Shown: positions 33,937-44,000 of the stretch, in pieces | How the letters are laid out: every line of letters begins with the position of its first letter | Position numbering within the stretch: position 1 is the stretch's first letter | Origin: Xanthomonas sp. AM6 | GTDB taxonomy: Bacteria > Pseudomonadota > Gammaproteobacteria > Xanthomonadales > Xanthomonadaceae | Direction: 5' to 3' | Assembly (NCBI RefSeq): GCF_025665335.1 | Contig: NZ_CP106869.1 | Coordinates: 3,994,501-4,058,500, forward strand | DNA length: 64,000 nucleotides | The notes under the pieces: model-generated | What the model was told of the DNA's origin: nothing | The model's input: the letters and a program-made list of their open reading frames with translations, nothing else | The model's database searches: none | Translations under genes and position numbers: made by a program

Positions 33937-35667
33937 TCAGGTTTCCTCCGTCACGCGCAGCACTTCCTCGATCGTGGTCTGGCCGCTGAGCGCCTTGCCC
34001 AGGCCGTCCTCGTACATCGTGCGCATGCCGGCCTCGCGCGCCAGCTGTTCGATCTCGCCCATGCCGGCGTGGCGCATCACCGCGCGGCGCAGCGCGTCGT
34101 TCATCACCAGGAATTCCATGATCGTGGTGCGGCCCAGGTAGCCGGTGGGCGCGATCGCCGAGGGCCGCGGGCGGAACAGGAAGATCTCGCCCTCGGGTTG
34201 CAGTCGGCGCAGTTCGAACTTCTCGATCTCCTCCGGCGAGGCGGCATAGCGCTCGGCATGCGTCGGCTCCAGCCGCCGCACCAGGCGCTGGGCGAGGATG
34301 CCGTTGATGGTGGAGGTCAGCAGGTAGTCCTCCACGCCCATGTCGAGCAGGCGGGTGATGCCGCCGGCGGCGTTGTTGGTGTGCAGCGTGGACAGCACCA
34401 GGTGGCCGGTCAGCGCCGACTGGATCGCGATGCGCGCGGTTTCCAGGTCGCGCATTTCGCCGATCATGATTATGTCCGGGTCCTGGCGCACGATGCTGCG
34501 CAGCGCGTGCGAGAAATCCAGCCCGATCTGCGGCTTGGCCTGGATCTGGTTGATGCCCTCGATCTGGTATTCGACCGGGTCCTCGACGGTGATGATCTTG
34601 ACGTCGGCGGTGTTGAGCTGGCTCAGCGCGGTGTACAGCGTGGTGGTCTTGCCCGAGCCGGTGGGACCGGTGACCAGCAGGATGCCGTGCGGCTGCTCCA
34701 GCACCTTGCGGAACTGCGGCAGGAACGCATCGGTGAAGCCGAGCCGGTGGAAGTCGAACACCACCGTCTCGCGGTCGAGCAGGCGCATCACCACGCTCTC
34801 GCCGTGCGCGGTGGGCACGGTGCTCACGCGCAGGTCCAGTTCCTTGCCCTGCACGCGCAGCATGATGCGCCCGTCCTGCGGCAGGCGGCGTTCGGCGATG
34901 TTGAGCTTGGCCATGATCTTGACCCGGCTGATCACCGCCGCGGTCAGGTTCGCCGGCGGGCTCTCGCCGTCGATCAGCACGCCGTCGACGCGGTAGCGCA
35001 CCTTCAGCCGGTTCTCGAACGGTTCGATGTGGATGTCCGAGGCGCGCAGTTCCACCGCGCGCTGGATCACCAGATTCACCAGCCGGATCACAGGCGCCTC
35101 GGAGGCCAGGTCGCGCAGGTGCTCGATGTCGTCGGTGGCCGTGCTGTCGCCGTCGGCGGTCTCCACGATCGCGCCCATCGCGCTGCGGCCCTGGCCGAAC
35201 CAGCGCTCGATCAGGTCGTCGATCTCCGAGCGCAGGCCGACCCGCGGCAGCACCTGCAGGCCGGTGGCCAGGCGCACCGCGTCGGCGGCGTAAGCCTCGT
35301 GCGGATCGGACATCCACAGTTCCAGCGTGCCGTCGCGCTCGCTCAGCGGGCACACGTGGAACTGCTTGAGGAAGCGCAGCGACAGCGGCTGCGCCTCGGG
35401 CAGGCTCTCCGGCGCGGTGGCCGGCAGTTGCTTGGCGTCGAGCAACGGCAGGCCCAGCACGTCGGCGCTGACCTCGGCATGGTCGCGTTCGGAGACCAGG
35501 CCCAGGCGCGCCAGCAGCGACAGCAGGCCGCCGCCGGATTCGCGCTGCAGCTGGCGCGCGCGCAGCAGGTCGCCTTCCTTGAGCCGGCCCTTGGCCAGCA
35601 ACGCAGCGACGATCCGCGCCTCGGGCGTATCGGCGGCGGCAGCAGTGTCCTTGACGAGCGCGTTCAC
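33937..35667 (-). CDS. xpsE: XpsE/GspE, type II secretion ATPase
   Basis: 576 residues from a GTG at 35667, supported by GGAGGG five nt upstream. N-terminal MshEN-like domain (about 15-110: AALLAKGRLKEGDLLRARQLQ, LLSLLARLGLVSERD), then the hexameric ATPase: Walker A GPTGSGKTTT near residue 332, Asp box ITVEDPVEYQI, Walker B DIIMIGEMRD, His box LVLSTLHTNNA. The region after RLVRRLEP that normally carries the two CxxC zinc-binding pairs has no cysteines, as has been reported for Xanthomonas XpsE. It powers pseudopilus assembly. First gene of the xps operon. Confidence 0.97.
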   Translation of the reverse strand: MNALVKDTAAAADTPEARIVAALLAKGRLKEGDLLRARQLQRESGGGLLSLLARLGLVSERDHAEVSADVLGLPLLDAKQLPATAPESLPEAQPLSLRFLKQFHVCPLSERDGTLELWMSDPHEAYAADAVRLATGLQVLPRVGLRSEIDDLIERWFGQGRSAMGAIVETADGDSTATDDIEHLRDLASEAPVIRLVNLVIQRAVELRASDIHIEPFENRLKVRYRVDGVLIDGESPPANLTAAVISRVKIMAKLNIAERRLPQDGRIMLRVQGKELDLRVSTVPTAHGESVVMRLLDRETVVFDFHRLGFTDAFLPQFRKVLEQPHGILLVTGPTGSGKTTTLYTALSQLNTADVKIITVEDPVEYQIEGINQIQAKPQIGLDFSHALRSIVRQDPDIIMIGEMRDLETARIAIQSALTGHLVLSTLHTNNAAGGITRLLDMGVEDYLLTSTINGILAQRLVRRLEPTHAERYAASPEEIEKFELRRLQPEGEIFLFRPRPSAIAPTGYLGRTTIMEFLVMNDALRRAVMRHAGMGEIEQLAREAGMRTMYEDGLGKALSGQTTIEEVLRVTEET

Positions 35668-36016
35668 ACAATCCCTCCAGAGCGTGCGGCGACTTTAGCA
35701 GTTCGGCGCGACCTGCCGCCCGCCTGCGCGGCGCCGGCCGGCGCGACTGTCTACGAGGCCGTGGCAGCACTGCGTGCGGTCATCGGCATGACATGGGTGG
35801 CGCGCAGCATGGCCGGCTGCCGCGGCATCCGCACGTCGGCGTGCGCCCCGCGCTGCGTCGCGCCGGCATCGCGCGCGCCGCCGCACCGGCCGATCGGCCG
35901 CTGGCGTGCCTGCGCAGTGCGGCGATGCGTTTGCGCCGCCGTAACGCAGGAAACCCGGCCGAAGCCGGGTTTCCTGGTTGCCTCAGGCGCCGTTTCCGGC
36001 GCCGTCCGTCGCACCC
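35668..36016. other. Gap between the S8 protease end and xpsE start
   Basis: 349 bp without a credible gene. It should contain the xpsE operon promoter on the minus strand and holds the terminator at 35951-35972. I see no other clear motif. Confidence 0.5.
35951..35972. terminator. Rho-independent-like terminator after the S8 protease gene
   Basis: Perfect 9-bp stem AAACCCGGC / GCCGGGTTT with a CGAA tetraloop, 45 bp after the protease stop codon. The stem's terminal A/T bases give a short T run in either direction, so it could work both ways. Confidence 0.75.
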
Positions 36017-37909
36017 TTACTGGCGTGCGACCAGGCTGACGCCGCTGTACGCCGAGGTGCCGACCAGCTTGACGTAGTAGGTGCCGGCCTTGGGCGCGGT
36101 GAAGCGCACCGTCTCGTTGTTGCCGGGACGGGCCGACTTGGCGTCGTAGCTGCTGCTGGTGGGCTCCTTGTCGAAGCTCACGTACAGCGACACGTTGCCG
36201 CTGCCGCCGTAGGTGAGGAAGCTCAGCACCGCGCCGGCCTCGGCCTCGAAGCTGTACAGCGCCTCGTTGCCCGCCGCACCGGCCAGGCCGGCCACCGCGA
36301 CCTTGTTGGTCAGGGGCGTGGCCGGCGGCGCGCACTCTTCGGTCTGCGGGTCGCACGGCACTTCCAGCGCCTTGTCCAATGCGGCCTTGGCGTCGACGAT
36401 GCCGGTGCCGATCGGGGTGCTGGCCGGGATCGACACCGGGAACGGACGCGCGGTCTGCTTGAGCAGGGTTTCCAGCGCGGCCGGGGTCAGCGGCGCGTTG
36501 CCGGCGGCGATCACCGCGCTCTGCACCAGTGCCGCCACCGCCGCCACGTGCGGCGAGGCCATCGAGGTGCCGCCCTTGCCCAGGTAGGTGTAGGTGCCCG
36601 AGCTCGGCGTGGTCGCGCCGGACGAGCCGGCCTGCCAGATGTAGCCGCCCGGGTTGCCGTCGACGCTGCCGCCGCCGCCCGGGCCGGACAGGTCCACCGC
36701 CGCGCCGTAGTTGGAGTAGTAGGCGATGCCGCCGGTGATGCGGGTGGCGCCCACCGCGACCACGTTGGCGCAGTTGGCCGGACGGAAGTTGGCCGCATTC
36801 GAGGCCTCGTTGCCGGCCGCCACCACCACCGTGGTGCCGCGCGCCACCGCGCCGTTGATCGCTTCCTGGTACAGGGCGTCGCAGGCGCCGCCGCCGCCCA
36901 GGCTCATGTTGATGATCTCGGCCGGGTTGGCGTTGGCCGGGATGCCGGCGACGGTCCCGCCGGAGGCCCAGGTGATCGCGTCGGCGATGTCGGACAGGTA
37001 GCCGCCGCACTTGCCGAGCACGCGCACCGGCAGCACCGTGGCGTTGGGCGCGACGCCGGCCATGCCGATGCCGTTGTTGGTGGCCTCGGCGATGGTGCCG
37101 GCGACATGGCTGCCGTGCCAGGAACTGTCGTCGGCGACCGAGCCGGCATAGCACTCGTTGTCGTTCTCGACCCAGTCGCCGTAGTCCAGCGCGCCGGGCA
37201 CGCGCGCGTCGGTCGGGCGCCGCGAGGTCTCCGCATCGGAGATGAAGTCGTAGCCTTCCAACAGGTTCACCGCCACGTCCGGATGGTCCGGCAGGATGCC
37301 GGTATCGAGCACCGCGACGACCACGCCGTCGCCCTTGGACACGTCCAGCGCGGCCGGCGCGTTGACGCCGCCGGTGGGGTTGCTCAGGTGCCACTGGTAC
37401 TGCGCGTACAGCGGATCGTTGGGCACCAGCTGCGGCTGCTCCAGCTTCGCCCTGGGCAGGTCGACGGCCTGCAGCTTGACGTCCACCTGCGCGTACTTGA
37501 CCGCCGGATCGGCGGCGATTTCCGCGACCACCTTGTCCACGTCGGCCTTGCTCAGCTTGCCCGACAGGCGGATCAGGTCGGCGCCCACGCCCAGGCTGCG
37601 CACGTAGTCGGCGCGCACGCTGGCCGCGGCCGCGCGCGAGATGCCGTTGCTGCCGCCGAGGCTGGCGCGGGTCACCGCCGACTGCACCGCCGACAGCTTG
37701 GCGCTGCGGTCGCTGGCCGCGGCGCTGCCGGTCTTGTAGCGCACCACGATGCGGTTGGAAGTCAGCGCGTCGGCCGGCGCGGACTTGCTCGGCTGCTTCA
37801 CCGGCAGCGGCGACGCGGCACCGCCCGCGAACGCGCTGGAGGCGCCCAGCGACATCATCAGCATGGCGGCGGCGATGGCATTGATACGGAGATTTTGCTT
37901 GTCGATCAC
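36017..37909 (-). CDS. Secreted subtilisin-like serine protease (S8A) with PPC domain
   Basis: 630 residues. Signal peptide (MLMMSLGASSAFAGG), then an inhibitor-like propeptide (about 50-150, RIVVRYKTGS ... VKYAQVDVKLQAV). The catalytic triad is visible: Asp202 in AVLDTG, His265 in SSWHGSHVAGT, Ser449 in GGTSMASPHVA, with oxyanion Asn367 in VVAAGNE. A C-terminal beta-sandwich prepeptidase (PPC) domain (about 540-630; ALYSFEAEAGAVLSFLTYGGSGNVSLYVSF) is typical of proteases exported by type II secretion and removed afterwards. It lies directly upstream of the xps operon on the same strand and is a likely T2SS substrate and extracellular virulence or nutrition protease. Confidence 0.93.
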   Translation of the reverse strand: MIDKQNLRINAIAAAMLMMSLGASSAFAGGAASPLPVKQPSKSAPADALTSNRIVVRYKTGSAAASDRSAKLSAVQSAVTRASLGGSNGISRAAAASVRADYVRSLGVGADLIRLSGKLSKADVDKVVAEIAADPAVKYAQVDVKLQAVDLPRAKLEQPQLVPNDPLYAQYQWHLSNPTGGVNAPAALDVSKGDGVVVAVLDTGILPDHPDVAVNLLEGYDFISDAETSRRPTDARVPGALDYGDWVENDNECYAGSVADDSSWHGSHVAGTIAEATNNGIGMAGVAPNATVLPVRVLGKCGGYLSDIADAITWASGGTVAGIPANANPAEIINMSLGGGGACDALYQEAINGAVARGTTVVVAAGNEASNAANFRPANCANVVAVGATRITGGIAYYSNYGAAVDLSGPGGGGSVDGNPGGYIWQAGSSGATTPSSGTYTYLGKGGTSMASPHVAAVAALVQSAVIAAGNAPLTPAALETLLKQTARPFPVSIPASTPIGTGIVDAKAALDKALEVPCDPQTEECAPPATPLTNKVAVAGLAGAAGNEALYSFEAEAGAVLSFLTYGGSGNVSLYVSFDKEPTSSSYDAKSARPGNNETVRFTAPKAGTYYVKLVGTSAYSGVSLVARQ

Positions 37910-38034
37910 GTTGACGTCCTCTTCAAAGTTTCGTGGATCAGGCGACAGTTGCGGCCGTAAAAAACTCCTTTTTCCCGAATCCGTTGGCCGGCCCAGCCAA
38001 GGTCCTTTGGTCTGCCCCCTCAGGCCATGTCTTG

Positions 38035-38062
38035 GCGGGCGGCGGCACCTGCCGCCGCCCGC
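38035..38062. terminator. Strong GC hairpin after the adhesin gene
   Basis: A perfect 13-bp stem (GCGGGCGGCGGCA / TGCCGCCGCCCGC) with a 2-nt loop, just past the adhesin stop codon. No T-tract follows on the minus strand, so it may be a transcript-stabilising or pausing hairpin rather than a classic terminator. Confidence 0.6.
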
Positions 38063-38068
38063 GATGGC

Positions 38069-41000
38069 TCACCAGCCGAAGCCGGCGCCGATGCCGACCG
38101 AGCTGTCGTCGCCGCTGAACGCGCCGCCGATGGTCACCGTGGCGCGATCGCTGAAGGCGCGCTGGTAGCCCACCGACAGCGCCGATTCGCCGTTCTGGAA
38201 ACCGACGCCGGCGCCGACCCGGTTCTGGGTGCGGATGCCCGCGGCGCTGGTGGCCATGTTGAGCATCGCCGCGCTCATCGCGCCCTGCCGGTCGATGCGG
38301 CGGTCCTGGTCGCGCAACCGCGCATCGACGTCGCCGCGCAGCACGTCGAAGCTGTCGGCCATCGTGTTGAAGCGCGTGTCGGTGTAGGACTTGGCCGTGG
38401 CCACGCCGCTGTCGAGCTGGCTCTTGTTGACCGCGTCGGTGGCCTGGGTGCCGGCGGCGACGTTGGCGACCTGGCGCTCGTTGCCGGCGCTGCCCACCGA
38501 CACCGTGTTGGCGCGGTCGGCGACCGAGCCCTGGCCCAGCGCGACCGCCCCCTGCGCCGTGGCGCTGGCGCCCTGGCCCAGCGCGGTGCCCGAGGCCGCG
38601 CTGACGCTGGCGCCCTCGCCCATCGCCACCGCATTGGTCGCCACCGCGGCGATGTGGCTGTTGGCGCCCACCGCGGTGCTGCCGTCGGCGTTGACCTTGG
38701 CGTTGCTGCCGATCGCGGTGTCGTTGGGGCCGTGCGCATAGGCGCTGCCGCCGATCGCGGTACCGGTGACGTCGTTGGCGCGCGCCGCGGTGCCGACCGC
38801 GGTGGAACCGCCCGCCTCGACCGCGACCGCCTCGCCGACCTGCGCGGTGGACGCGGTACCGGACACGGTGGCCGACTCGGGCACCGCCTGCGCGGTACTC
38901 GCCGTCGCTGCCGGTTCGGCGACCGAGGCCACGCTGGCGATACGCGCATTGCGCGACACGGCAGCGGTGCCGCCGCGCGCATCCAGCTCGCTGACCTTGC
39001 CGTCCAGCGCCGCCAGCGCATCGCCGACGTTGCTGTAGCTGGCGCCCTGGATCACGTAGGTCGGCGCCACGAACAGGCCTTGCGCACCCAGGCCGGCACC
39101 GCCGCCCAGGAACGTGGCCATGTTGCTCAGCGACTGGTACAGCTGGCTGCCGTTGATCGCCTCGGTGCTGCCGGCGGCGACGCTGCCCGCGGTCAGGTTG
39201 ACGATGCGCCGCGTGGCCGGGCCGCCGCGGCCGTTGCCGCTGCCCAGCGACACCGTGTCGGCCTCGTAGACGCGCGAACCGGCGCCGAGCGCGACCGCGT
39301 TGTCGGCCGACACACCGGCATTGGCGCCGATCGCCACGCCGTTGCTGCCGCTGTTGCGGACGAAGCTGTTGTAGCCCAGCGCCACGCCGTTGTCGCCGAT
39401 CGCATTGGTCTGCAGGCCGACCGCGGTGCTGCGCGCGCCGCTCGCCGAACTGCCGGCGCCCGATGCGGTCGCGCCGGCGCCGCTGGCCACGCTGGCCACG
39501 CCCAGCGCCGTGCTGCGCAGGCCGCTGGCGGTGGCCCCGGCGCCGGCGGCGGTGCTGTCCGCGCCGCTGGCGCTGGCCACCCCGGTGCCCGAGCTCTGGA
39601 AGCTGGCGCTGGTTTCGCCGGCAGCCGCGGCCACCGCGTCGAGCTGGGTCTTGTTCACCGCATCGGTGCCGTTGAGCCCCGCGCCGACGTTGGTGATGCG
39701 GCGCGTGGCCGGAGCGCTGACGCCGTTGCCGCCGCCGACCGACACCACGTTGGCCTCGCTGGCGCGCGCACCTGCGCCCAGCGCGACGCTGTTGGCGCCG
39801 TTGGCCCAGGCGCTGGTGCCGAGCGCGGTGGCGTTGATGCCGCTGTAGGCGTAGGCGTCCTGGCCGATCGCGGTGCCGCCCTGCACGGTGGCCCAGGCGA
39901 ACTGGCCGACCGCGGTGGTCTGCGCCGCCGTGGCCCAGGCCGAGGCGCCGAGCGCGGTGGCGTCCTCGCCGGTGGCGCGCGCGCTGTGGCCCAGCGCCGA
40001 GGCGTAGGCGCCGGACGCGATGCTGCCCCAGCCCAGTGCCGAGGCGTTGCCGCCCGACGCCTCCGCGCCGTAGCCGAACGCGCTGGTACGGGAGCCGCTG
40101 GCGCTGCTGAACGCGCCGACCGCGGTGCTGTAGTCGGTCGCCGCCTCGCTCTTGTAGCCGTTGGCGGTGGACTGCAGGCCGCCGGCCGTGGCGCCGGCGC
40201 CGCTGGCGCTGCTGAACGCGGCGGTGGCCTGGGCCCCCGCGCCGAGCGCGGTGGCGCCGACCTCGCTGGCGGTGGTGGTGCCGTCGAGCAGCACGTTGCC
40301 GGCGTCGTCGGTGTAGTACAGCGAGCCGCCGATCGCGGTGCTGGACTCGCCGGTGGCGGTGGCGTTGTAGCCGGACGCGGTGGCGTACTGCGCGCCGGCC
40401 AGCGCGCCGCTGCCGAACGCCGAGGCGCCGGTGCCGTAGGCGTTGGACGCCTCGCCGGCGGCGGTGGCGTAGTTGCCCTCGACGTAGCTGCCGACGTCGT
40501 CGGCCGGATCCTCGCCGCCGCTGGCCTTGAACTGCTTGCCGGTGGCATCGGCCGACTGCTTGACCTCGTCCAGCTGCGCGACATTGACCGCATCGGTGGC
40601 CTCGGTCCCGGCGGCGACGTTGGTGATCTGCCGCTCGTTGCCGGCGCTGCCCACCGACACGGTGTTGGCGCGGTCGGCCTCGGACAGCGCGCCCAGCGCC
40701 ACGCTGTTGCTGGCCGAGGCATAGGCGCCGTAGCCGAAGGCGCTCGCGTCCTCGGCACTGGCGTAGGCCAGGCTGCCGATGGCGGTGCTGAAGTCGGCGG
40801 TGGCGCCGGCACCGGCGCCGAACGCGGAGGAATTGGCGCCCGAGGCTTCGGCCGGAATCAGCCCGAAGAACGAGGTGCCGCCGACGGCGACGCTTTCCTC
40901 GCCGGATGCCACGCTGGACTCGCCCAGCGCCACGCTGCCGGTGCCCGAGGCGGCCGCGCCGACGCCGACCGCGGTGCCGTAGTCGCCGCTGGCCAGCGCG

Positions 41001-44000
41001 CCGTAGCCCAGCGCCGAGGACAGGTAGCCGGTGGCTTCGCTGTAGCCGCCGAGCGCGGTGGCACCGACGTTCGAGGCGCTGCTGCGGAAACCGGTGGCGG
41101 TGGCCTGGTTGTCCGAGGCGACCGCTTCGCTGCCGCTGGCGGTGGAGTAGGTGCCGCTGGCCTGCGCGCCGGCGCCGCTGGCGGTGGCGCCGATCTCCCC
41201 GGCCAACGCGCCGTTGCCGATGGCGATGCTGTCCTGGCCCAGCGCCTGGCTGTCGCTGCCGAGCGCGACCGCGTCGCTGCCGCTGGACACCGCGTTGAAG
41301 CCGATCGCGGTGGCGCCGGCGGCCAGCGCATTGGCGCCGCCGCCCAGCGCGGTGCTGCCGTCGCCGATCGCATTGGCCGCCTCGCCCGCGGCCAGCGCGT
41401 TGTCGCCTTCCACCAGCGCGCCGGCATCGCTGGCGTCGCTGCCGCTGGCCTGGAAGTACTTGCTGGTGGCTTCCGCCGCCTGCTTGACCTCGTCCAGCTG
41501 CGCGACGTTGACCGCGTCGGTGGCCTCGGTGCCGGCGGCGACGTTGGTGATCTGGCGCTCGTTGCCGGCGCTGCCCACCGACACGCTGTAGGCGCGATCG
41601 GCCACGGCGCCCGCGCCCAGCGCCACCGTGTTGGAGGCGGTCGCCTCGCTGCCGGCGCCGATCGCCACCGCGCTTTCCGCATCGGCCAGGGTGTTGGTGC
41701 CCAGGGCGATGGTGTTGACCTGGTTGCCCAGCGCCTGGAAGCCCATCGCCACGCTGTAGTTGCCGTAGCCGAACGCGCCGCGGCCCACCGCGGTGGCGCT
41801 CAGGCCCGGCGCCCAGCTGTTGAAGCCGATCGAGGTGGCGCCGCTGCCGCTGGCCCACGCGCCGGTGCCGAACGCCGAGGCGTTGGTGCCGGTCGCCCAC
41901 GCCGAGGCGCCGAACGCCGAGGCGCCGTCGGCGGTGGCCCAGGCATAGGCGCCGCTGGCGGTGGCGTCGTCACCGCTGGCCCAGGCGTTGTCGCCCTGCG
42001 CCAGGCTGTAGTCGCCGGTCGCGCGCGCCTTGTAGCCGCCGGCGGTGCTGTGGTCGCCGGTGGCCTGCGCGCCGTAGCCGGTGGCGGTGGCCTGCGCGCC
42101 GGTGGCCTGCGCGCCGGCGCCGAGCGCGGTGGCGCTCTCGCCGGCGTTGGCGCCGATCATCTGCGCATTGCCGTCGGCATCGGTGATCGGCTGGTTGTAC
42201 TGGTCGAACGCCTGGCCCTGGCCGCCGATCGCGGTGCTGCCAACGCCGCCGGCGGTGCTGCCGTTGCCGAGCGCGACCGCATCGCTGCCGATCGCCGCGG
42301 CGCCGCTGCCGTAGGCGGCCGCGCCGTTGCCGTAGGCGTTGGCCGCATCGCCGGCGGCCACCGCGCCCTCGCCGTCGGCGTAGGCGCCGACGGTGCCGCC
42401 GCCGCTGCTGGTGAAGAATTTGGCGGTGGTGTCGGCGGTCGTGCGCACCGCATCCAGTTGCGCCACGTTGACCGCGTCGGTGGCTTCGCTGCCGGCGGCG
42501 ACGTTGGCGATCTGCCGCTCGCTGCCGGCGTCGCCGACCGAGACCGTGTTGGCGCGGCGCGCGACCGAATTGGCGCCCAGCGCCACGCTGTCGGCGGCCA
42601 GCGCCGTGCTGTAGTAGCCAATCGCGGTGCTGTTGGCGCCGCTGGCCCAGGACTCGGCGCCGAGCGCGCTGGCGAAGGCGCCCGGCGCGTAGGCGAAGTA
42701 GCCCAGCGCGGTGCTCTCCAGGCCGGAGGCCTCGCTGAGGCTGCCGTTGGCGACGCTGAAATCGCCCGAAGCGATCGCGCCGGCGCCGAATGCCGCCGCG
42801 CTCTCGCCGCTGGCCTGGGTCTGCACGAACAGGCCCAGCCCCGGAATCAGGTCGGCCGGGCCGCCGACGGCGACGCTGCTGGTGCCGGTCGCCGCGCTCT
42901 GCGTGCCGACCGCGGTGGCGTAGTCGCCGGTGGCATTGGCCACCGCGCCGAACGCCGACGCCTGCGCGCCGCTCGCATAGGCGCCCACGCCCACCGCCGA
43001 GGCGGCGAAGCCGCCCGCGTCGGCGCTGGCGCCCAGCGCGGTGCCGCCGACCCCGGCGCTGGTCGCGCCGGTGTCCACCGCCACCCCGCCGTTGGTGATC
43101 AGCGGGTCGCCGTTCTCGTCCACCGCCACGCCGCCCACGGCCACCGCCGCCGGCCCGGTGGCCTGCGCGTTGGTGCCGAACGCGGCGCTGTTCTGCCCCG
43201 ACGCCAGCGCGCCGCTGCCCACCGCGGTGGCGCCGCTGCTCAATGCGTCGGCGCCGCCGCCGAGCGCGGTGCTGCCGTCGCCGATGGCATTGGCGGCCTC
43301 GCCCGCGGCCAGCGCGTTGGCGCCTTCGACATAGGCGCCGGCATCGCTGTCGGCGCTGCCGCTGGCCTGGAAATGCTTGGCGGTGGCGTCGGCGACGCCG
43401 GCGACCGCGTCGAGCTGGTCCAGGTTCACCGCATCGGTGCCCTCGGTGCCGGCGGCGACGTTGGCGATCTGGCGTTCGTTGCCGGCGCTGCCGACCGACA
43501 CCGTGTCGGCGCGATCGGCGGTGGAACCCTGGCCGAGCGCGACGCTGCCGGTCGCCGACGCCTTGGCGCCGTAGCCCAGCGCGGTGGCGTCGTCGGCCTG
43601 CGCCCAAGAGGCGCCGCCGAGTGCGGTGCTGGAGTCGCCGTCGGCCGAACTCAGCCAGCCGATCGAGGTCGAGAACGCCCCGTTGGCCCAGGCGCCGGCG
43701 CCGAACGCCGAACCGCCCTCGCCCTGCGCCTCGGTGGCGAACAGGCCGAGCACGCTGCCGCCGACCGCAGTGCTGGATTCGCCGCTGGCCAGGCTCGATT
43801 CGCCGAGCGCCACGGCGCTGCCGCCGCTGGCGTTGGCGCCATAGCCGAACGCGGCGCCGAAATCGCCGCCGGCCTGGCTGAAGCCGCCGTTGGCGGTGCT
43901 GGCCAGGCCGCTCGCCTCGGCGGAGAAACCGGTGGCCGTGCTCTGCAGGCCGTCGGCGCGCGCGGCGCTGCCCAGCGCGGTGGAGAACGCGCCATTGCCC

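Noticed and set aside
31665-33989. Long plus-strand frame across xpsG, the tandem repeat and xpsF
   Set aside because: Crosses two well-supported minus-strand genes in antisense and stays open in the repeat only because the period is a multiple of three.
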